Assembly: GCA_964355675.1 (NCBI GenBank)
Contig: CAYHEC010000006.1
Coordinates: 1 to 64,000 of the forward strand
Direction of reading: 5' to 3'
DNA length: 64,000 nucleotides
From: CAMBDS01 sp964355675
GTDB taxonomy: Bacteria > Electryoneota > AABM5-125-24 > Hatepunaeales > Hatepunaeaceae
Shown: positions 52,871-60,825 of the stretch, piece after piece
Layout: each line of letters opens with the position of its first letter
Numbering within the stretch: position 1 is the first letter of the stretch
Notes under the pieces: generated by a model
Databases searched by the model: none
What the model saw: the letters and a program-made list of their open reading frames with translations, nothing else
Told to the model about the DNA's origin: nothing
Translations under genes and position numbers: made by a program

Positions 52871-53843
52871 GCTGAATTTCACCGTTCCCATTTTGGTAGG
52901 CTCGCAGAATTTCTGCGACCAAAGGATGCCTGACAACGTCGGTATCGTTAAATTCAACGAACCCGATTCCTTCGACATTCGATAAAATCTGCTTAGCTTC
53001 AAGCAATCCCGATTTGGATGGATCGCTTAAATCAATTTGCGTCAAATCTCCGGTCAGGACTGCCCGCGATGAAATCCCTAATCGTGTCAGGAACATCTTC
53101 ATTTGGCCCGATGTGGTGTTCTGTGCTTCATCAAGAATAACAAAAGCATGATTAAGTGTTCGACCCCGCATGTAAGCCAGCGGAGCAACCTCAATTGCGC
53201 CACGTTCGATGAATCGTCTCACTCGATCCCGTGTAAGCATTTCGTCAAGGGCGTCATACAGGGGTCTGAAATAGGGATCAACCTTTTCAAGAATGTCGCC
53301 AGGGAGAAATCCAAGCGTTTCACCCGTCTCGACTACCGGCCTGACCAGTATAATCTTATCTACCAGACGACGGTGATACCAATCGACGGCCTTGGCGACT
53401 GCCAGATAGGTTTTTCCCGTCCCAGCCGGCCCAATTCCGAACACGATAGCTTTCTGTTCCATCACGGCAACGTAGCGTTCCTGATTGCTTCCTCTAGCCC
53501 TGACTGGTCCGCGAGATGAATCAAAAACGACTGCGCCTTGATCGACAGGGACAACCGAACCCGAAGCGCCCCCGTTAAATCCAGCCAAACGTAAAATCGT
53601 CCTGATATCTTTGACGGAAACATCATTGCGGCGCAAGTAGAGTGATTCAAGATCAGCAAACACTCGTCGAATGCGTTCACCTTCTTCAGATGGACCCTTG
53701 ACGATTATTCTGCTTCCGCGGGCTGTTAATTGAGAATCGAAATGTCCTTCGAGGTAACGAAGATTGGCGTCTCCTTCCCCTAATAAAATGGGGAAAATAA
53801 CATCGTTGATTTCAATATCGAACTGAATTGGTTCTGTTTTCAT
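52863..53843 (-). CDS. PhoH-like ATPase
   Basis: A 326-residue protein. A KH-like N-terminal domain (QFDIEINDVIFPILLGEGDANLRYLEGHF, ARGSRIIVKG) is followed by the PhoH NTPase with Walker A GIGPAGTGKTYLAVAKAV, Walker B HAFVILDEAQNTT and the sensor VLTGDLTQIDL. It is the YbeZ-type PhoH that pairs with YbeY. The start is the ATG at 53843 (MKTEPIQFD); an in-frame GTG lies 27 bases upstream. Confidence 0.93.
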   Translation of the reverse strand: MKTEPIQFDIEINDVIFPILLGEGDANLRYLEGHFDSQLTARGSRIIVKGPSEEGERIRRVFADLESLYLRRNDVSVKDIRTILRLAGFNGGASGSVVPVDQGAVVFDSSRGPVRARGSNQERYVAVMEQKAIVFGIGPAGTGKTYLAVAKAVDWYHRRLVDKIILVRPVVETGETLGFLPGDILEKVDPYFRPLYDALDEMLTRDRVRRFIERGAIEVAPLAYMRGRTLNHAFVILDEAQNTTSGQMKMFLTRLGISSRAVLTGDLTQIDLSDPSKSGLLEAKQILSNVEGIGFVEFNDTDVVRHPLVAEILRAYQNGNGEIQHG

Positions 53844-53868
53844 ATCTATGACAAAAAGCAATGCCCCC

Positions 53869-53888
53869 ACCCGCCCGAAAGGGCGGGT
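53869..53888. terminator. GAAA-loop hairpin between the LysM gene and phoH
   Basis: ACCCGCCC-GAAA-GGGCGGGT is a perfect 8-base stem with a stable tetraloop. The minus-strand CTTTTTG lies 12 bases away, so termination would be weak. It is 25 bases upstream of the phoH start and may be an attenuator or a repeat. Confidence 0.4.
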
Positions 53889-53971
53889 AAGGGCAAAGCG
53901 AGCTTGATCAAGCGCAATGCCTGACTAATTATCTCCACCGGCATCCCGGCATTCACGCTGAACTAAGTGCC

Positions 53972-54823
53972 TCAATTACGTGGAATGGTTAGTATCTGCT
54001 CTGGGTAGAGGTGAGTTGGTTCGCTTAAAAATTGTCCAGACTTATTCGCCTGATACAACTTTGTCCATTGGAAGGGATCACCGAAAACTTCCGGTCTGCC
54101 AGCGATCTTCTTCAAATTGTCGCCCTTTACAACTAAATACTCATCCTTGGAAAGTTGCCTCGGAACAGTAAACTGCTGAGCGGGGTAGATCAAATCTGGA
54201 TCCTTGATCATAGATTTGTTATAGCTCCAGATTCGCAGCCACTTCCACGGATCGCCGTAAACGTCTTTCTTCCCGGCAATCCTCCATAGACAATCTCCCC
54301 TGATGACCGCATAAAGATCGTGCTTCGGCTTCGGAAGACTCGCCTTGAGCGCTCCAACCTTTGCCGCCATTTCCACAAGACGATCATGTTGAACGGACAG
54401 TTTGGCGATGGGATCATTTTGCATTCCAGCGATAAGCCCGGCGATCTCGTCGAGCTCCCCGGCGCGGGCAAGCAATTGTTCCGGAGTCAATCTGCCTAAC
54501 TCATTCAACCTCTTCTCGAGGTCGTCAAGTTGTTTGTTAAAGGCTTCGATCTGTTCGCGGGTAACGTTCAGGAAAGCGTAAATTTCATCCCAGACCACTG
54601 ATATTTGTGCATCAAGATCAGCAAGTTGAGCCTTCAGATCAGCAATAGCAACATTTTCAGTTTCTAATGCTGTCTTTGCGGCTGTTTCACGTGCTTGAAA
54701 TGACTCAAGCTTCTTCTGGTACTCTTCGTATGTCATCCGCTCTGTAGCATGTGCTGACATTGCGGTGAACATTAAACCGGTCGCGAGCACCAATGCAACC
54801 AATATAGAAATTTGTTTGGTCAT
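53972..54823 (-). CDS. Exported coiled-coil protein with two LysM domains
   Basis: A 283-residue protein. Signal peptide MTKQISILVALVLATGLMFTA to about SAHA is followed by a coiled-coil (about 35-160; AKTALETENVAIADLKAQLADL) and two LysM repeats. One is HDLYAVIRGDCLWRIAGKKDVYGDPWKW to QQFTVPR (about 168-224). The other runs from YLVVKGDNLKKIAG to ILTIPRN at the end. LysM binds peptidoglycan, so it is probably periplasmic. It lies 12 bases below the Lpp-like lipoprotein gene, and both have coiled-coils, suggesting joint envelope organisation. Confidence 0.85.
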   Translation of the reverse strand: MTKQISILVALVLATGLMFTAMSAHATERMTYEEYQKKLESFQARETAAKTALETENVAIADLKAQLADLDAQISVVWDEIYAFLNVTREQIEAFNKQLDDLEKRLNELGRLTPEQLLARAGELDEIAGLIAGMQNDPIAKLSVQHDRLVEMAAKVGALKASLPKPKHDLYAVIRGDCLWRIAGKKDVYGDPWKWLRIWSYNKSMIKDPDLIYPAQQFTVPRQLSKDEYLVVKGDNLKKIAGRPEVFGDPFQWTKLYQANKSGQFLSEPTHLYPEQILTIPRN

Positions 54824-54835
54824 GATTGGCTCTCT

Positions 54836-55096
54836 CTAACGGTTTTTAACAAGTTCAAGTTCAGCTTTTGCAGCGTCAAGTTCTGCTTTCTTATTATTGA
54901 CCTGCTTCTCCAGACCGCGACGCTCTGACTTGGCTTTTTCCACGTCGCGCTCAGCCGAAACGGCTGCTTTATCTGCCGCATCGAGCTTCTTCAAGTCGTC
55001 AGGACTCGCGTACTTAGTACATCCGCCAAAGGCGAGAGTACCAGCTATAAAAGCGCACAGAACTGTGGTACGAATGGTCCTGCCGGTGCTATCCAT
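54836..55096 (-). CDS. Small Lpp-like coiled-coil lipoprotein
   Basis: An 86-residue protein with a lipobox (TLAFGGC; Cys at 26) after a signal helix. The mature part is a single charged helix with heptads (LKKLDAADKAAVSAERDVEK, KKAELDAAKAELELV). This resembles Lpp/OmpP-type lipoproteins that tether the outer membrane. A GAGGAG ribosome site precedes the ATG. It forms an operon with the LysM protein. Confidence 0.8.
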   Translation of the reverse strand: MDSTGRTIRTTVLCAFIAGTLAFGGCTKYASPDDLKKLDAADKAAVSAERDVEKAKSERRGLEKQVNNKKAELDAAKAELELVKNR

Positions 55097-55175
55097 AGAT
55101 ACTCCTCAATTGATACAGTCCCCCAGATACTTAATTATACGTAACAATTCACCTTCTGTCAAGTGTTTGACAGAT

Positions 55176-56933
55176 TTATTTCGTTAAGTGAAGCCCGAGT
55201 TCAGCAAGTTGCTCATTATCTACCCTTGATGGAGCCCCGTCCATCAGTGATGTAGCATTATTGGTTTTAGGAAATGCAATCACATCGCGAATAGAATTTT
55301 CGCCAGCAAGCATCATCACGAGACGGTCAAATCCGAGGGCAATCCCGCCGTGTGGGGGAGCGCCGAAGGAAAGAGCCTCTAAAATGAAACCAAATCGCTG
55401 GTGCGCTTGTTCCCGGTCCAGACCAATAACTCTAAATACCCGCTCTTGTAGTGATGGGTGGTGAATTCGGATCGATCCACTACCCATTTCGACTCCGTTA
55501 AGAACAAGATCATAGGCACGAGCTGTTACGCCCATCGGATCCGACTCAAGTTTTTCCTCATGTTCGGGAATCGGTGATGTAAAGGCGTGATGACAGGGTG
55601 TCAAACCCGAGCCATCCGGCAATTTCTCGAAAAGTGGCGGATCGGGAACCCAACAGAACTTAAAATCGCCAGACTTGATCAAATTCCATTGTTCTGCGAG
55701 CTTACGCCTGACCTTTCCGAGCGCTAAAAGTACCTTTTCAGCGTCTCCAGCGGCAAGCAAAAGCATGTCGCCCGTTTCGGCATCTAATTTGGCAATTAGA
55801 TCAGCTTGCGATTCAGAGTTAAGAGTTTTTCCCAATACACCACCAAGTCGAAATCCATCCTCAACCGACGCAGAGAGCAAGCCGGTCAAACCTTCTGCTC
55901 GTGCGATAATTTCAAGATCGTCGCGTTGTTTCCGAGAAAGGTTACCCTTCCCTTCTGCACGAATTGCGAAAACGCCGCCACCAGCGTTGATGACGTCATC
56001 AAACGCCTTGAACCCCTCATGGTGAAAGACCGAATCCATTCGTGCAATCCTCAATCCGTAGCGAAGATCGGGAGCATCGGATCCGTATTTGGAAATCGAT
56101 TCATCAAAAGGTATGCGGGGAAAGTTCGGCTCGATTTCCAGACCTAAGACATCCTTTACCAGACGAACCATCATTTTTTCGACATGCTGAATGACGTCCT
56201 CTTCCTCGACGAACGACATCTCAAGGTCTATCTGGGTGAACTCGGGCTGGCGATCCTTGCGCAAGTCTTCATCACGGAAGCAACGGGCAATCTGGCAGTA
56301 TTTATCGAGTCCACCGATCATCAGCGATTGTTTATAAAGTTGCGGGGACTGCGGCAGAGCATAGCAATGGCCATGGTGGATCCGGCTCGGTACCAGATAG
56401 TCACGTGCACCTTCCGGAGTGCTTCTAATCAGAAAGGGGGTTTCGATTTCCACGAATCCCTCTTCGCTGTGAAAGGTACGTACAGAGTTCAATGCTTTGT
56501 GGCGAAGCTCGAGGTTTCGTTGCATTCGCGGACGTCGTAAATCGAGGTAGCGATAACGCAGACGAAGCTCTTCGTTCGGTTCCTCTTCTTCTTCGACGCC
56601 AAGTGGAAGCGGAATACATGGTGAAAGTACCATCACCGATTCGGCCACTACTTCAATTTCACCAGTTGCCATCTTTTTGTTGACCATGCCTTCACGGCGA
56701 TGCCTGACAACGCCCTTCACCTGAACGACGAACTCGTTGCCAATTTCACGTAATTGCTCGGTAGCGACAGAGTCCTTGTCGGCAACGACTTGTGTCTTGC
56801 CATACTTGTCACGTAGATCGAGGAAGATCACTCCGCCGAGGTCGCGCACTCGTGCCGCCCAGCCTGCAAGTGTGACAGCGGCGCCAACGTTTTGCCCGTT
56901 CAGTTCACCGCATGTGTGTGTTCGATAGCTCAT
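55176..56933 (-). CDS. aspS: Aspartyl-tRNA synthetase
   Basis: A 585-residue class II synthetase of the bacterial type. An OB-fold anticodon domain (AGWAARVRDLGGVIFLDLRDKYG) leads into the catalytic core with motif 2 (ARCFRDEDLRKDRQPEFTQIDLEMSF) and motif 3 (GIALGFDRLVMMLAG). The inserted GAD domain (about 290-420) is that of bacterial AspRS. It charges tRNA-Asp. Whether it also charges tRNA-Asn cannot be told from sequence here. The ATG overlaps the upstream gene stop (ATGA). Confidence 0.96.
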   Translation of the reverse strand: MSYRTHTCGELNGQNVGAAVTLAGWAARVRDLGGVIFLDLRDKYGKTQVVADKDSVATEQLREIGNEFVVQVKGVVRHRREGMVNKKMATGEIEVVAESVMVLSPCIPLPLGVEEEEEPNEELRLRYRYLDLRRPRMQRNLELRHKALNSVRTFHSEEGFVEIETPFLIRSTPEGARDYLVPSRIHHGHCYALPQSPQLYKQSLMIGGLDKYCQIARCFRDEDLRKDRQPEFTQIDLEMSFVEEEDVIQHVEKMMVRLVKDVLGLEIEPNFPRIPFDESISKYGSDAPDLRYGLRIARMDSVFHHEGFKAFDDVINAGGGVFAIRAEGKGNLSRKQRDDLEIIARAEGLTGLLSASVEDGFRLGGVLGKTLNSESQADLIAKLDAETGDMLLLAAGDAEKVLLALGKVRRKLAEQWNLIKSGDFKFCWVPDPPLFEKLPDGSGLTPCHHAFTSPIPEHEEKLESDPMGVTARAYDLVLNGVEMGSGSIRIHHPSLQERVFRVIGLDREQAHQRFGFILEALSFGAPPHGGIALGFDRLVMMLAGENSIRDVIAFPKTNNATSLMDGAPSRVDNEQLAELGLHLTK

Positions 56934-57391
56934 GAGTTAAGTTCTGCTCGTTTCTTTTCTTTAATAATTCGATACATTTTCGATCTTTGGGATAGTGTCT
57001 CGGCATTGCGACGCATCTCGCCTGAGATAACCCAGTCAAACAGAAAGAGCGCTCCAATTGCTGTCAACGCCAAAGCCTCCAGGGTAACAGAATGACCGAG
57101 TCTTCCCTCGTATTCAATAAAAGCTCCGTAACCGGGATAAGTCCTCGTGATTAGAAACGCTCCGAATATTTCTCTGCAGGTTAGCGCTATTGTCATGAAG
57201 ATCAACCCGCCGATCATCTTTCGAAACCAAGAAACCAACAGGACTCCAACGAGCATGACTGCGGGAATTGACCTGTAAATGATCCCAGTCCAATCCGGAT
57301 GCCTGTCGTATTCGCCTCCAAATCCAGACAAGGAAAGGCGAAGGATATACGCGATGAAGATTACCGCGGCAATTCTTGGCAACCACTTCAT
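56930..57391 (-). CDS. Small integral membrane protein, DUF7670-like
   Basis: A 153-residue protein with four hydrophobic helices: RIAAVIFIAYILRLSL, SIPAVMLVGVLLVSWF, MIGGLIFMTIALTCREIFGAFL and LTAIGALFLFDWVI. The 'KWLPRIAAVIFI...GG' pattern recalls small DUF7670 membrane proteins; the match is weak. I chose the ATG at 57391 with GGAT upstream. The longer open frame upstream crosses a terminator stem. It is translationally coupled to aspS by ATGA. Confidence 0.6.
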   Translation of the reverse strand: MKWLPRIAAVIFIAYILRLSLSGFGGEYDRHPDWTGIIYRSIPAVMLVGVLLVSWFRKMIGGLIFMTIALTCREIFGAFLITRTYPGYGAFIEYEGRLGHSVTLEALALTAIGALFLFDWVISGEMRRNAETLSQRSKMYRIIKEKKRAELNS

Positions 57392-57432
57392 GATTGGATC
57401 CGAAATACCAAAGACGTTTCGTTTCAATACAA

Positions 57433-57458
57433 AACGGGGCTGCAACCGCAGCCCCGTT
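57433..57458 (-). terminator. Rho-independent terminator after the AgmX-like gene
   Basis: AACGGGGCTGC (57433-57443) pairs with GCAGCCCCGTT (57448-57458) around a 4-base loop; the minus-strand tail is TTGTATTG. It lies 43 bases after the last gene of the envelope-complex cluster. Confidence 0.75.
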
Positions 57459-57500
57459 ATCTTAGCCGCTGGTGCGGCAATCCTTAACACGGTTTCCCGC

Positions 57501-58604
57501 CTATTCGAAGATGTAAGTAGCTCCGGCAGTTACATTTCCTTCGCTATCGCCGATTTTATCAAATCGCCAAGAACTGATTACATTGTTAATGCAATTCTCA
57601 CAATCGGCTCCTAAGGCATTTCCGCCCCAGTTGCTCTCGCGGAAGCGGACTCGAATGACTTCGCCCGAGGTGGCAATGGTGAATTCAACCACGACCTTGC
57701 CTTTGAGACCTGAGTCCTTCCGCTTAAGCGTCCAATAGCAATATTGAACCTGATTTTTATTTTGAAGAACGATGTCGGAAATAGCGCTCTGACTGCGTTG
57801 CTTGGCTTTTGTTCCAGAACCTTTGGCAGTAATCGCACTACGACTTAATTGGATAGGGGCTTCATTAAGCATGAGATCGATATCTGAAGATGACATTGCC
57901 TTAAGCTCGGAGATATTAATGCCTCCACCGCCAGGACCTTCGCCAACTCCAGCGCCCACAACGCCACCACTGCGAAGTTTCTTAACTTTCTCAGCGGTTC
58001 CGGCTTCTCCAATCATGCCAGTCAGTTGCTTGATGTCTAACGAAGCGCTCCCGCCACCGACTCCCTGATCTGTACCAGACAAGCCGATTACATCTCTTGC
58101 GGCGGCGGCTCCGCCACGACGACGACCACCTTTAGCGGTTGGTCCTCCGAGAATCTTGACTCGTTCTGAAATGCCAGCTCTTCTGGCTTCTTGTCGTTCT
58201 GCTCTCTCAGCTCTGGCGCTTGCAGTTTTCTCGGCACGACCGCCTACGACTGCACCTCCACCGCCTCCACCGCCACCACCGCTACTTGATTCGAGCTCTT
58301 GACGGCGAGCTTCACGCTTGGCTTGACGCTCATCTTCCTTAGGAGCTTCAGACTGAACGATTTGTTTTGCTTCGGTTTTCTGAACGACCTTCTGTGCTGG
58401 TGCGGCAGCTTTTACGCGATAGATGGTTTCGGTATATTTCTTAGCTTCCTCAAGAGTGATCACTCTTACAGGTTGGCTAGCGCCCCACAATACACAGATA
58501 AGCGCGAATAGAGCTGTACCAAGAACAATACCGGCAAATTCGCGATCAAGATCCCGCCAAAAGTTTTTTTCAAACTCACGAGGAAATGCCATTACTTGAG
58601 CCAA
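57501..58604 (-). CDS. AgmX/PglI-type TonB-like protein
   Basis: A 367-residue protein. A cytosolic N-terminus and one membrane helix (IVLGTALFALICVLWG, about 27-42) precede a long low-complexity periplasmic linker (K/E/A-rich, then a glycine run at about 112-120). The C-terminal AgmX/PglI domain has RSQSAISDIVLQNKNQVQYCYW, LKGKVVVEFTIATSGEV and NNVISSWRF, with a cysteine pair (ADCENC). This domain plays the TonB role for an ExbB/ExbD motor. It is the last gene of the minus-strand cluster. Confidence 0.88.
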   Translation of the reverse strand: MAQVMAFPREFEKNFWRDLDREFAGIVLGTALFALICVLWGASQPVRVITLEEAKKYTETIYRVKAAAPAQKVVQKTEAKQIVQSEAPKEDERQAKREARRQELESSSGGGGGGGGGAVVGGRAEKTASARAERAERQEARRAGISERVKILGGPTAKGGRRRGGAAAARDVIGLSGTDQGVGGGSASLDIKQLTGMIGEAGTAEKVKKLRSGGVVGAGVGEGPGGGGINISELKAMSSSDIDLMLNEAPIQLSRSAITAKGSGTKAKQRSQSAISDIVLQNKNQVQYCYWTLKRKDSGLKGKVVVEFTIATSGEVIRVRFRESNWGGNALGADCENCINNVISSWRFDKIGDSEGNVTAGATYIFE

Positions 58605-58616
58605 GTTTTCATCTCC

Positions 58617-59108
58617 TTATGCAGTTTTTTTCTTGACGACGAAATCAAGCGTTCCATATTCGGCCTGTCCACAAGTGTTGATCACCTTAAGAAGTTGATC
58701 ATAAGGTATAGACTGGTCGCATTGAATGGTAATCGACCCCTTGAAGTCTTTCCCCAAGTGTTTGTCGAACTCACGCTTTTCGGTAAGAAACGTTTCCAAA
58801 CCGTCAAGGATAACCGAATTGGGATCAAAAAGATCTTCTTTGGTCGCGAGCATTCTGGGGTTCTTCTCAATATCCTCGTAAACGCCTTCCGGATTGATCA
58901 GAATCGAAATCGATTTTGATGGTTGCATTAAACGGTCGGCGGTTGGCAACTGGACGAATGGTGATGGTTTCATCATACCACCGGTTGCGCTCGATAACTT
59001 AAGCAAAAAGAGAAGAATTACGGTCAACATGTCGAGCATCGAGCCGAGGATCAAACCCTCTTTATCTTTGCGTCGATGTTTCGCCCCTTTTGAGGGTGCA
59101 AATGCCAT
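58617..59108 (-). CDS. ExbD/TolR-family protein retaining the membrane aspartate
   Basis: A 163-residue protein. The single helix reads LILGSMLDMLTVILLFLLKL, with D26 in the place of the proton-carrying Asp of ExbD. A periplasmic domain follows, ending in TIQCDQSIPYDQLLKVINTCGQAEY, the typical ExbD/TolR end. It likely forms the proton path with the TolQ-like protein and a second ExbD that lacks this Asp. Confidence 0.88.
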   Translation of the reverse strand: MAFAPSKGAKHRRKDKEGLILGSMLDMLTVILLFLLKLSSATGGMMKPSPFVQLPTADRLMQPSKSISILINPEGVYEDIEKNPRMLATKEDLFDPNSVILDGLETFLTEKREFDKHLGKDFKGSITIQCDQSIPYDQLLKVINTCGQAEYGTLDFVVKKKTA

Positions 59109-59148
59109 TTATACAAATCCTCCGGATTGCGGATGTAGAAATTCCATT

Positions 59149-59754
59149 TTATTGGAATTGCTTTAGCATAGCTACAGGGAAAAGTTCCTTGGAAAGGGTG
59201 TCGATTTTAACCTGACGACACGCATCCATCGTAGCAACAACTACTTGAAAAGGAGTCTGGCCAAGCGCAGTAATCGATACTTCACGTCCGTCTCGATACC
59301 TAAATACTTCGAAGACGTCCATCCTGCCAGTGTTCTCATTCAGGACAGAATCGATGCCGAGTGGAGCTCCGACTTCTTGCTCCTTTACTTGGGCCAATCT
59401 GTTTGAGAGGGTTTGGTAATCCGGACTTCCGGGAAGATTTGGAACTTCAAAGAAGTATGGGCCAGGTTCAGTCTTCCCGAAAAGCGATACCTGAAAACCA
59501 GTCGCTGAGATATTGACTAGCAGATCAATCGTCGCGTCGTTGTTCCATTTTGGGGCTTCAGATGGTGGCCCACCGGAGTCTTCGACTCCTGCGGCCTCAG
59601 CCGGAGGCAGATACTCGAGCATCGAGATCTCTGTCATCTGAGCAGTCCCCATCAATAAGGCAATCAAACTGCAGACGATGTTCATCATCGGCATCAGATT
59701 GACGTCGGCTTCCTCTTCCTCCCTCGTATGCTTCTGGGAAGGTTTGAACGCCAC
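59149..59754 (-). CDS. ExbD-like protein with Asn in place of the membrane aspartate
   Basis: A 201-residue protein. The helix reads VNLMPMMNIVCSLIALLMG; N25 stands where ExbD has its essential Asp (P-x-x-D). The periplasmic domain ends VVVATMDACRQ, as in ExbD. It starts within the stop of the TolQ-like gene (1-base overlap). The D-to-N change suggests a structural or regulatory partner in a heteromer with the Asp-bearing ExbD downstream. Confidence 0.85.
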   Translation of the reverse strand: MAFKPSQKHTREEEEADVNLMPMMNIVCSLIALLMGTAQMTEISMLEYLPPAEAAGVEDSGGPPSEAPKWNNDATIDLLVNISATGFQVSLFGKTEPGPYFFEVPNLPGSPDYQTLSNRLAQVKEQEVGAPLGIDSVLNENTGRMDVFEVFRYRDGREVSITALGQTPFQVVVATMDACRQVKIDTLSKELFPVAMLKQFQ

Positions 59755-60395
59755 TATTTGCCCCCGGTCAGCAGGTGGATCAGCTTGACGGAGTGTTCGT
59801 CGATGTCATCGACGATTTCGTTGGCTTTGGTATTGAGAACTGTATATCCGAGAATATTGGGCAGTGCTACCATCAATCCGAAGAGGGTGGTGAACATTGC
59901 AACACCGATACCAGCAGAAAGAGATTCAGCACCACCGCCAGTAGCGCCAGCGGCTTCGAATGAAAGAATCAGTCCGAAGACCGTTCCAGTCAATCCGGTA
60001 AGGGTAGCAAGGTTACCTAACTGCGCCAGATAGGCGATTCGCTTCGTAAGTCTTGGCATAATTTCCAAGGTAGCCTCATCGACCGCATTCTGGACGGCTC
60101 GATAATCAACAAACTCTTTCTTGTCGGCTTCCACAAGCGCGGCAAGAACCACCGTTGGAAGTGCTTTTCCATCGGCAGCTTTACAGAGTGCAATGGCTTT
60201 CTTGAAATCGCCTGCCGAAACCAATTTGCGAATTTCTGCCATAAAAAGTCCAGCATTGACATTCGACCGGGCCCATAGAAATACGACTCGTTCGATTATG
60301 ATTGCCATACCGGCAACAAGAAAGAATAACATCACCCACATGAAAATCCAGGCTTCGAATCCCGGCATGAATGAGTGAAATAACTTTGAAAGCAC
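59754..60395 (-). CDS. TolQ/ExbB/MotA-family proton channel protein
   Basis: A 213-residue protein with three membrane helices: FMWVMLFFLVAGMAIIIERV, ATLTGLTGTVFGLILSFEAAG and GIGVAMFTTLFGLMVALPNILGY. The TLTGLTGTVFGLI and TTxxGLxVALP motifs are family hallmarks, and the conserved Glu of helix 1 is in IIIERVVF. With ExbD-like partners it makes a proton-driven motor that energises the TonB-like AgmX protein. It heads the motor genes; the small periplasmic and TPR genes lie upstream. Confidence 0.92.
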   Translation of the reverse strand: MLSKLFHSFMPGFEAWIFMWVMLFFLVAGMAIIIERVVFLWARSNVNAGLFMAEIRKLVSAGDFKKAIALCKAADGKALPTVVLAALVEADKKEFVDYRAVQNAVDEATLEIMPRLTKRIAYLAQLGNLATLTGLTGTVFGLILSFEAAGATGGGAESLSAGIGVAMFTTLFGLMVALPNILGYTVLNTKANEIVDDIDEHSVKLIHLLTGGK

Positions 60396-60496
60396 AGCGT
60401 TCCTCCCTTTGGGTTGTGGAAAGAATTGAATGATCGACCATTTGAATAATCTAAATTGTGATTAGAACGTATCTAATCAACTCAGCGCTTAATATA

Positions 60497-60817
60497 CTAC
60501 TGCGACCGTTTCTTTGCAAGCATTTTTTGTGGTTCTTCAAGCTTAGTAATTACCAAGTCTGAAAGCCTGGGCTTGATCGAAGTTGTATTAACTGTGATCA
60601 GGTCTTCTGGCTTCTTCTGAAGAACAACTGGGGAAATATCTGGTCGCTGACGAGGGATAGTAACCACAATGGTTGGCAACTCGGGAGCGACCTCAATTCG
60701 TATTTCTTCCAGCATCAATACTTCACCACCGGTATTATCCCTGCCCTGCTGACCGAACGAAAGCAAAGGCATGAATAGAACCAGATAGATCACAAAAACT
60801 ACCGGGAGTTTTCGCAT
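60497..60817 (-). CDS. Small periplasmic protein of the envelope complex
   Basis: A 106-residue protein. Signal peptide MRKLPVVFVIYLVLFMPLLSFG; the mature part is a proline-rich extended chain with EVLMLEEIRIEVAPELPTI, IPRQRPDISPVV and a basic end. I recognise no family. It begins 9 bases after the TPR/jelly-roll gene and lies 100 bases upstream of the TolQ-like gene, so it is probably part of the same complex, perhaps an adaptor. Confidence 0.7.
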   Translation of the reverse strand: MRKLPVVFVIYLVLFMPLLSFGQQGRDNTGGEVLMLEEIRIEVAPELPTIVVTIPRQRPDISPVVLQKKPEDLITVNTTSIKPRLSDLVITKLEEPQKMLAKKRSQ

Positions 60818-60825
60818 ATTTGTAC

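Noticed and set aside
57392..57490. N-terminal extension of the small membrane protein before aspS
   Set aside because: The codons run through a clear Rho-independent terminator.
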